64,000 nucleotides of DNA from an uncultured Clostridia bacterium (lineage in GTDB: Bacteria > Bacillota > Clostridia > Christensenellales > Aristaeellaceae). Every line of letters starts with the position of its first letter. Positions within the stretch are counted from its first letter, which is position 1. The notes below the pieces were generated by a model, which was given only the letters and a program-made list of their open reading frames with translations, was not told where the DNA came from and ran no database searches. The DNA is taken from positions 69,306 through 133,305 of the forward strand of contig CALCUD010000002.1 in NCBI GenBank assembly GCA_937906775.1, read 5' to 3'. The position numbers and the translations under genes were made by a program. This document shows positions 58,570 through 64,000 of this stretch, in pieces.

Positions 58570-59127
58570 TTACCCTTGCAGTCCCAGCTCCGCGGCGAAG
58601 GGCTTCATGCCTTCGATACAGAGCGCGGCGACGTCCCGGATCTCCATTCCCAGCATCTCACATCCCCTGAGGATCAGATCCCTGTCGCATTTCGCGGCGA
58701 ACTTCCGGTCTTTGAATTTTTTCATGAAGCTGGATACTTCCAGATCCGTGATGCCGTTCGGACGCATCCGGGCGCAGGCCTGCACGATGCCGGTCAGCTC
58801 ATCCACGGTGAACAGGGATTTTTCCAGGTCGGTCAGTGGCTCCACATCGGAGCAGATGCCCCAGCCGTGGGAAAGAATGGCGCGGACCTCTTCCTCTGTG
58901 AGGCCGGCGGCCAGCAACGGCTCCTTTGTGTGCTGCAGATGTTCCTCCGGGAACTGCTCATAATCATAATCGTGAAGATAGCCGATCGCCATCCAGTGTT
59001 CTTTGTTTTCTCCGAAATGCGCCGCCATGGCGCCCATGGCTGCGGAGACGCTCAGCGCGTGAGTGATCAGATGAGGTTCTGTGACGGCGGTGGCATTGAG
59101 TTCTTTCGCACGGTCCAGTGTCAGCAT
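58570..59127 (-). CDS. HD-domain (HDIG) hydrolase family protein
   Basis: 185 residues from ATG 59127 (GGGAGGG 7 bases upstream). ITHALSVSAAMGAMAAHFG and AIGYLHDYDYEQFPEEH give the His and His-Asp pair; the later AILSHGWG and DLEKSLFTVDELTGIVQA fit the predicted HD hydrolase found in many Clostridia. It probably acts on a phosphorylated small molecule; the substrate is unknown. Minus strand, divergent from recQ with 100 bases between. Confidence 0.88.
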   Translation of the reverse strand: MLTLDRAKELNATAVTEPHLITHALSVSAAMGAMAAHFGENKEHWMAIGYLHDYDYEQFPEEHLQHTKEPLLAAGLTEEEVRAILSHGWGICSDVEPLTDLEKSLFTVDELTGIVQACARMRPNGITDLEVSSFMKKFKDRKFAAKCDRDLILRGCEMLGMEIRDVAALCIEGMKPFAAELGLQG

Positions 59128-59227
59128 GAGTATTCCCTCCCGGCTCATATCGTTTGCGATGATTATATTCCTTTTTCGGAACGCGGTAAAGACGGGGAAA
59201 CGATAAAAAGAGAAAGAAGGTGAAACC

Positions 59228-61285
59228 GTGGAAGAAACCGCAAAGTACGGGCTGAACGAACGGACGGAAAGTCCGGAACAGCTGCTGAAGCGCATTTTCG
59301 GCTACAGCGAATTCCGGGAAGGTCAGAAAACGGTGATCGACGGCGTACTGGCGGGACGCGATGTGCTTTGCGTGATGCCTACCGGAGCGGGAAAATCGGT
59401 GTGCTACCAGATTCCCGCAATGATCTTCGGTGGGATCACCCTGGTCATTTCGCCGCTGATCTCCCTGATGAAAGACCAGGTCAGCGCGCTCCGTCAGTCG
59501 GGAATTTCCGCGGGATGCCTGAACAGCGCGCAGAGTCCGGAGGAATACGCGGAGAATTTCGCCCGGTTTGTGAACGGGGAATTCCGGCTTGTTTATGTGG
59601 CACCGGAACGCCTGGAACAGGAATCCTTCCGGGAGGTCTGCCGGAATACGGAAATCTCCTTTATCGCTGTGGACGAGGCGCACTGTATCTCGCAATGGGG
59701 GCAGGATTTCCGCCCCGGATATCTGCGGATCCCCGGGTTTATCGCGTGTCTGAACAAACGTCCTCCGGTCGGTGCGTTTACCGCAACGGCCACACCCGAA
59801 GTCCGGGCGGATATCATCGGGTCCCTGAAACTGGCGGATCCGGTGACTGCCGTGAACGGATTTGACCGGCCCAATCTGTCGTTTACGGTCTGTGAACCGC
59901 GGGACAAGGACGCGCGCCTGCTGGAGCTTCTGCGGGACAGATACCGTCAATCCGGGATCGTCTATTGCGGAACGAGAAAAAATGTGGAGGAGATCTGCGC
60001 GCTGCTGTGCAGGGAAGGCTTTCCGGCAACGCGGTATCATGCGGGACTGACCCGTGAAGAACGGACGGCCAATCAGGAGGATTTCCTTTTTGACCGGAAG
60101 ACGGTGATGGTTGCGACGAATGCTTTCGGCATGGGAATCGATAAATCCAACGTATCCTATGTGATCCATTACAATATGCCCCAGAGCCTGGAGGCCTATT
60201 ATCAGGAAGCGGGGCGCGCTGGCCGGGACGGATGCCGGGCAGACTGCATTCTGCTTTATTCCGGCCAGGACGTGATCCTGGCGAAGTGGCTGATCGATCA
60301 TCAGGATCCGAATCCGGATCTGAGTCCCAAAGAACAGGAGGCTGTCCGCGACAGAAACAGGGAAAAACTCAAAAAAATGACTTTCTGGGCAAAGAGCCGG
60401 CGGTGCTACCGGGCGGGGATCCTGAGATACTTCGGAGAGATGGCGCCGGATACCTGCGGGAATTGCTCCAACTGTGTCCCGAACTGCGAAAGCGTCGATA
60501 TCACGATGGAAGCTCAGATGATCCTTTCCTGCGTCGCAAGAACGGCAGGCTGCAGAACGGAGCAGGAGATCTCGGATATCCTTCTCGGTACGGAAACGGT
60601 TCCCGAAACAGATCTGGATCTGACGACCTTTGGCCTGATGACGGATACGGATCCGGCCATGCTTCGCGCGGAGATCAGCACGCTTTGCGAACAGGGATAT
60701 CTGGACCGCGATCCGGAGAATACGCGGATCCTGAAGCTGAACGAGGCTTCCCGCACAGTTCTTTTCAGGGATCAGCGCGTGATGATGAAGCTTGTGACTG
60801 CGGAGCGGACCGTGACGGAAGTCGATGAGGCGCTTCTGAAGGAACTGAAATATCTTCGCCTCCGGCTTGCTTCCGCGGAAGGCGTCGCGGGTTTTGTTCT
60901 GTTTTCGGATGCCGTACTGCAGGAAATCTGCCGGAAACGGCCGCAAAATCTGACTCAGCTGGCTGAGATGGAAGGAATGGGTGAGTATAAAGCGAACCGT
61001 TTCGGCGAACAGATCCTGGAAGCAGTCAGAAAACACACCCGGCCGGAGAAAAAAACGGGGATCTCCCGGCATTCAGCGAAAAAGACTGTAAAGGGGGTTT
61101 CCTATCGGGAAGATCTGATCCAAAAGGGGAAAACGGAAGCATACCAGTCCTGGAGCCGGCAGGAAGAAGACCAGCTGACAGCGGAATTCAGATCGGGAAG
61201 ATCCGTTCGGGAAATGGCGGATAAACACCGCCGTACAGGCGGCGCGATCCGAAGCAGGCTGAAAAAACTGAAATTGACAGATTGA
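59228..61285 (+). CDS. recQ: RecQ-family ATP-dependent DNA helicase
   Basis: 685 residues; GTG start. Motif 0 GYSEFREGQKTVI, Walker A MPTGAGKSVCYQ, DEAH box VDEAHCISQWGQDFR, motif VI QEAGRAGRDG. The zinc-binding domain ends CGNCSNC, followed by the RQC winged helix and an HRDC domain (about 545-620: LRLRLASAEGVAGFVLFSDA, LAEMEGMGEYKANRFGEQIL). A final ~45 residues (SRQEEDQLTAEFRSGRSVRE, then GGAIRSRLKKL) are an HTH-like tail found in some Gram-positive helicases. It unwinds 3'-5' in recombination repair. Confidence 0.95.
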   Translation: MEETAKYGLNERTESPEQLLKRIFGYSEFREGQKTVIDGVLAGRDVLCVMPTGAGKSVCYQIPAMIFGGITLVISPLISLMKDQVSALRQSGISAGCLNSAQSPEEYAENFARFVNGEFRLVYVAPERLEQESFREVCRNTEISFIAVDEAHCISQWGQDFRPGYLRIPGFIACLNKRPPVGAFTATATPEVRADIIGSLKLADPVTAVNGFDRPNLSFTVCEPRDKDARLLELLRDRYRQSGIVYCGTRKNVEEICALLCREGFPATRYHAGLTREERTANQEDFLFDRKTVMVATNAFGMGIDKSNVSYVIHYNMPQSLEAYYQEAGRAGRDGCRADCILLYSGQDVILAKWLIDHQDPNPDLSPKEQEAVRDRNREKLKKMTFWAKSRRCYRAGILRYFGEMAPDTCGNCSNCVPNCESVDITMEAQMILSCVARTAGCRTEQEISDILLGTETVPETDLDLTTFGLMTDTDPAMLRAEISTLCEQGYLDRDPENTRILKLNEASRTVLFRDQRVMMKLVTAERTVTEVDEALLKELKYLRLRLASAEGVAGFVLFSDAVLQEICRKRPQNLTQLAEMEGMGEYKANRFGEQILEAVRKHTRPEKKTGISRHSAKKTVKGVSYREDLIQKGKTEAYQSWSRQEEDQLTAEFRSGRSVREMADKHRRTGGAIRSRLKKLKLTD

Positions 61286-61327
61286 TCCGGATACCGGGGG
61301 AGCTCCGGACCGCTTTCCTGATGACCG

Positions 61328-61594
61328 TCAGGAACCCCTGATCTGTTCATCCCGGAAGAGCAGATAATAATCCGCCTCCATGTTGTCCTGAATGTTTTTG
61401 TACCAGCGTTCCGCGTCCTTCAGGGCGTTGTTGTAGATCGCCGGCGCGAGATCGCTCATAAAGAAATCAAGGATCTCCTGCTGCGCGATCATTCCGACCG
61501 TTTCGCCGCGTTCCTCTTCAAACCACGCTGCGATCCGGGCGCGCATTTCACGGATCTGATCCTCAGAAAGACGGATCTGCAAGTCTTTTTTCAT
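61328..61594 (-). CDS. DUF2164 protein
   Basis: 88 residues. RLSEDQIREMRARIAAWFEE, EERGETVGMIAQQEILDFFM and LAPAIYNNALKDAERWY are the DUF2164 pattern. It is a small cytoplasmic, mainly helical protein of unknown role. The family is common in proteobacteria and Bacillota as a single short gene. It lies convergent to recQ, with a weak stem (TCCTGA/TCAGGA) between. Confidence 0.9.
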   Translation of the reverse strand: MKKDLQIRLSEDQIREMRARIAAWFEEERGETVGMIAQQEILDFFMSDLAPAIYNNALKDAERWYKNIQDNMEADYYLLFRDEQIRGS

Positions 61595-61710
61595 GGTTGG
61601 ATTTCCTTTCAGGGCCGGCCGGCGGACCGGTTTATTTTTGTTAACAGGATATCAGAAACGGAGCGGTACGTAAAGCAAAACGGCCGCTGTATTCCGGCTT
61701 TCATTCATTG

Positions 61711-61739
61711 TTGCAAGGTCTGAGAAAAACGTGTAAAAT
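61711..61739 (+). promoter_or_regulatory. Promoter of the L,D-transpeptidase gene
   Basis: TTGCAA, 17 bases, TAAAAT, 25 bases before ATG 61765. Confidence 0.75.
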
Positions 61740-61764
61740 ATATTGGTTAAGGGAGGTGAGCGGC

Positions 61765-62907
61765 ATGCGGATCAACAGGTTTCTGCGTGGGATCCTTTGC
61801 ATCCTGTTTACGATGGCACTGTCGGTTGCCGGAGCGGAATCCATGCCCGCTCATGACCTGATTTTCCGGACCCCGAATGAAAACAGCGAACAGTTGTGCG
61901 ATCATGCATTCTGTTACTGGCAGATGACGCAGGGGGAAACGGACGAGGACATCGTATGGCAGGTTTTGACGCAGCCTGTTACGGTTTTGAAGGGGAAAGA
62001 ACGGGAACAGTGCCGCGTCCTGGCTGAACCGGATGAAAACTGTACCGAGTATGTCGGGTGCGTGACTTATGCCAGCCAGGGGGTTCATGTGCTTCAGACA
62101 AACGGCGACTGGACCCTGATCGAAGCGTATTCCTCCTGCACGGAAGGAAGCAAGGTAGCGGTCTGGGCGGAACGCTTTCAGGGATGGGTCAGGACGGATC
62201 TTCTGAAAGAGGTTCAGGTCGATCAGCATTACGGCGTCGTGATCGACAAGCTGCAGCAGCGCCTGTATGTGTACAAGGACGGAAAGCTTTTTTCCACATT
62301 GATGTGTTCCACCGGGTTCCCCCGGGAAGATACGCCCTTCAATGAAACGCCCGCGGGAGAATTCATTCTGGTCAGCAAGGTCGGACAGATCACCAGCGGC
62401 CAGCTCGTCTGCGAACGTGCCATGCGGATCAACGACGGGATCCTGATCCATGAGGTCCCTTATATTCCCAAAGTGAATGAGGAAACCGGGGAAACCACCC
62501 GGGACTATTCCCGCTGCGAACGGTATCTGGGGGAGAAAGCCAGCCATGGCTGCATCCGCGTCCAGAAGGAGAAAACCCCGGAGGGCGTCAATGCCGAATG
62601 GCTTTGGGAAAATCTGAAAAACAAGGCGCCAAATACCAAAGTGATTATATGGGATGAGATCGGCCGGACGCTCGGATACCCCGATGACAGCTATCCGCTG
62701 TATTACAATCCCAAAGGCGGGAAACAGTATCACTCCTCGGCTTACTGCACCCTGGTGAGGGACAAATATAAACCGCTGAAAGAATTCACCTGGGGGGAGC
62801 TGGAAGATGAAAAATACGCGGGACTGACCCGGTGTCCCGGCTGCGCTCCTCAGCTGCGGAGGGCGGAGATCGATACCCTGAACGAAAAAAACACACGGGG
62901 AAAGTGA
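61765..62907 (+). CDS. Secreted L,D-transpeptidase (YkuD) with Cys-rich C-terminal extension
   Basis: 380 residues from ATG 61765 (GGGAGGTG 6 bases upstream). Signal peptide FLRGILCILFTMALSVAGA. Residues ~40-150 are SH3-like; ~160-290 are the YkuD domain, with GVVIDKLQQRLYVYKDGKLF, ILIHEVPYI and the active-site SHGCIRVQ (His261, Cys263). A C-terminal ~70-residue segment with YHSSAYCTLV, then GLTRCPGCAPQL pairs two cysteine motifs, as in small nuclease-linked zinc domains. It forms 3-3 cross-links or attaches proteins in the wall. Own promoter; the AI-2E gene starts 34 bases after it. Confidence 0.93.
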   Translation: MRINRFLRGILCILFTMALSVAGAESMPAHDLIFRTPNENSEQLCDHAFCYWQMTQGETDEDIVWQVLTQPVTVLKGKEREQCRVLAEPDENCTEYVGCVTYASQGVHVLQTNGDWTLIEAYSSCTEGSKVAVWAERFQGWVRTDLLKEVQVDQHYGVVIDKLQQRLYVYKDGKLFSTLMCSTGFPREDTPFNETPAGEFILVSKVGQITSGQLVCERAMRINDGILIHEVPYIPKVNEETGETTRDYSRCERYLGEKASHGCIRVQKEKTPEGVNAEWLWENLKNKAPNTKVIIWDEIGRTLGYPDDSYPLYYNPKGGKQYHSSAYCTLVRDKYKPLKEFTWGELEDEKYAGLTRCPGCAPQLRRAEIDTLNEKNTRGK

Positions 62908-62941
62908 TCAGACACGGAAGGAGGAGAGGCGTACGGACGGC

Positions 62942-64000
62942 ATGAGAACCAAAGAGATCAGCGAAGAACGGAAAGCTGCGGAGCGGCTACTGTTCCGTCT
63001 GCTCGGACTGGCGTTGGCGTTGGGCTTTTTTTTCTGGCTCCTTCCTGTGGTCTGGGACAAGCTGAGCCCGTTTATCGTGGCGACGCCTCTTGCGGCGCTT
63101 CTGCAGCCGACGGTCGCCTTCCTTCAGAAGAAACTGAAGATGAAGCGGACAGCTGCGACGCTGGCGCCTGTTCTGCTGATGACCCTGCTGTTGCTGGGAC
63201 TGACATACTGGCTGCTGAGCTTCGGGATCGGGCAGGCTGTCGACGCACTGAATAATCCGGAAATCATTCCGAACGGCATTGACGCGGTCCGCCAGGCAAT
63301 GAACAAGATTCTGAGCGCGGTGACCACGATGGATCCTGCGGTTCAGGAATGGCTGAGGGAAGCGGTCAACGGAACGGTAAGCCGTCTGTCCGCATGGGGC
63401 TCTGAAGCGGTCGCAGGGATCCTGGGCTTTACGGTCAACACAGTGACTTCGCTGCCCTATGTGGCCATCTATATGAGCTTCCTTATCCTGGCCATGTTCT
63501 TTATTACCAAGAATTATCCGGATATTCGCAGCTATCTGCCCGGCGGAACCCGGAGAAAGCAGGACAGCAATACGACCCAGCTGACGAATTCCGCGATCCG
63601 GAATCTGATGGGATACCTGAAGGTCCAGGGAGTCTTCGGTTTGATGACCTGGATCGTGAGCTGGATCTACCTGGCCATTTTCCGGTATCCCTATTCCGGA
63701 CTGATCGCCCTGTTCGCGGGCGTCATGGAACTGATCCCCATGGTCGGCAGCGGATTGCTGTATATCCTGTGGGCAATCGTTGCGCTGATCCTCGGCAAAA
63801 CTGCTGTGGGGATCCAGCTGCTGATCCTGACCCTGACACTTCAGCTGATCCGCAGGATCCTGGAGCCGAAATTAATGAGCGACCGGATGAACGTTACTCC
63901 GCTGCAAAGCCTGATCGGTATGTTTGTCGGCATGCGGCTGGGCGGGATCGTCGGTCTGATCGCCGGTCCGGTATGCATGGCGGTTTTTGTGAATGCGATC
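62942..64000 (+). CDS. AI-2E/YtvI-type membrane permease (3' truncated by the window)
   Basis: At least 353 residues, running open off the end. ATG 62942 is used with GGAAGGAGGAGAGG upstream, though the spacing (~13) is long. Hydrophobic segments at about 20-40, 70-95, 160-190, 225-330 match the AI-2E exporter family: FWLLPVVWDKLSPFIVATPL at the start and GVMELIPMVGSGLLYILWAI in the conserved core. Sporulation protein YtvI is a member; transported substrates vary. The C-terminus lies outside the window. Confidence 0.88.
   Translation, partial: MRTKEISEERKAAERLLFRLLGLALALGFFFWLLPVVWDKLSPFIVATPLAALLQPTVAFLQKKLKMKRTAATLAPVLLMTLLLLGLTYWLLSFGIGQAVDALNNPEIIPNGIDAVRQAMNKILSAVTTMDPAVQEWLREAVNGTVSRLSAWGSEAVAGILGFTVNTVTSLPYVAIYMSFLILAMFFITKNYPDIRSYLPGGTRRKQDSNTTQLTNSAIRNLMGYLKVQGVFGLMTWIVSWIYLAIFRYPYSGLIALFAGVMELIPMVGSGLLYILWAIVALILGKTAVGIQLLILTLTLQLIRRILEPKLMSDRMNVTPLQSLIGMFVGMRLGGIVGLIAGPVCMAVFVNAI

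Noticed and set aside
58964..61072. 702-codon minus-strand frame opposite recQ
   Set aside because: recQ motifs are intact on the other strand; the antisense product has no recognisable domain.

Overview
The window looks like a piece of chromosome from an anaerobic member of the Bacillota (Clostridia), most plausibly a gut or rumen fibre-degrader. Evidence: moderately GC-rich coding with strong AGGAGG-type ribosome binding sites and TTGACA/TATAAT promoters, compact strand-coherent operons, and family combinations usual in Clostridia (PadR-DUF1700-DUF4097, EF-P next to a CD1247-type protein, VanW, DUF3048, LplABC-type sugar transport, SpoIIE/STAS regulation). There is no 16S gene, so the lineage is an inference. 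I found no insertion sequence, integrase, phage gene or CRISPR array.

Layout. 1-6.5 kb: the end of a membrane diguanylate cyclase, a secreted VanW protein, then a four-gene run of zinc-ribbon membrane protein, TPM-domain protein, polysaccharide deacetylase and a RanBP2-type zinc-finger membrane protein. 6.5-13.5 kb: housekeeping genes (pyridoxamine kinase, small P-loop protein, threonine synthase, M24 peptidase, EF-P, CD1247-like protein), then minus-strand DUF3048 and STAS genes. 13.7-21.1 kb: probable five-gene operon of a fused ABC exporter, Fe-S aldo/keto reductase, alkaline-phosphatase-fold hydrolase, SpoIIE-type phosphatase with built-in ATPase domain, and its STAS partner. 21.2-21.4 kb: two tRNA-Ser genes. 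21.5-27.7 kb: unknown secreted protein with sn-glycerol-1-phosphate dehydrogenase, C69 dipeptidase, flavoprotein, DUF2087 and metallo-beta-lactamase-fold genes. 27.8-29.6 kb: PadR-controlled envelope operon with a clear operator. 29.7-36.2 kb: radical SAM protein, a Nudix-GNAT fusion overlapping a second GNAT, a sugar-sensor/GGDEF fusion, and a MutS2-like protein without a Smr domain.

36.5-48 kb holds a GH51 arabinofuranosidase and a GH2 enzyme among small nucleotide-pool and repair genes (deoxyinosine glycosylase, Nudix proteins, a Nudix-HD fusion). 48-51.3 kb has a nitroreductase and a phosphopantetheinyl transferase followed by a divergent TetM-like ribosomal protection GTPase. 51.3-56.3 kb is a sugar ABC importer of the Lpl type (binding protein, two permeases) plus an AraC regulator; the binding-protein gene has the codon use of a very highly expressed gene and a long AT-rich leader with a LacI/CcpA-like operator. 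56.4-64 kb: deoC, MATE exporter, HD-domain protein, RecQ, DUF2164, L,D-transpeptidase and the start of an AI-2E-type permease.

How they fit: the two glycosidases, Lpl importer and AraC regulator form a plausible arabinoside/galactoside uptake set. GGDEF proteins, partner-switching proteins and the PadR operon provide signalling and envelope control. No single locus is a clear new defence or biosynthetic system. The items most worth a second look are the sugar-sensor/GGDEF fusion, the PPTase-RPP pair, the Nudix fusions, the bacterial RanBP2-type zinc finger, and the unknown secreted protein beside G1P dehydrogenase.
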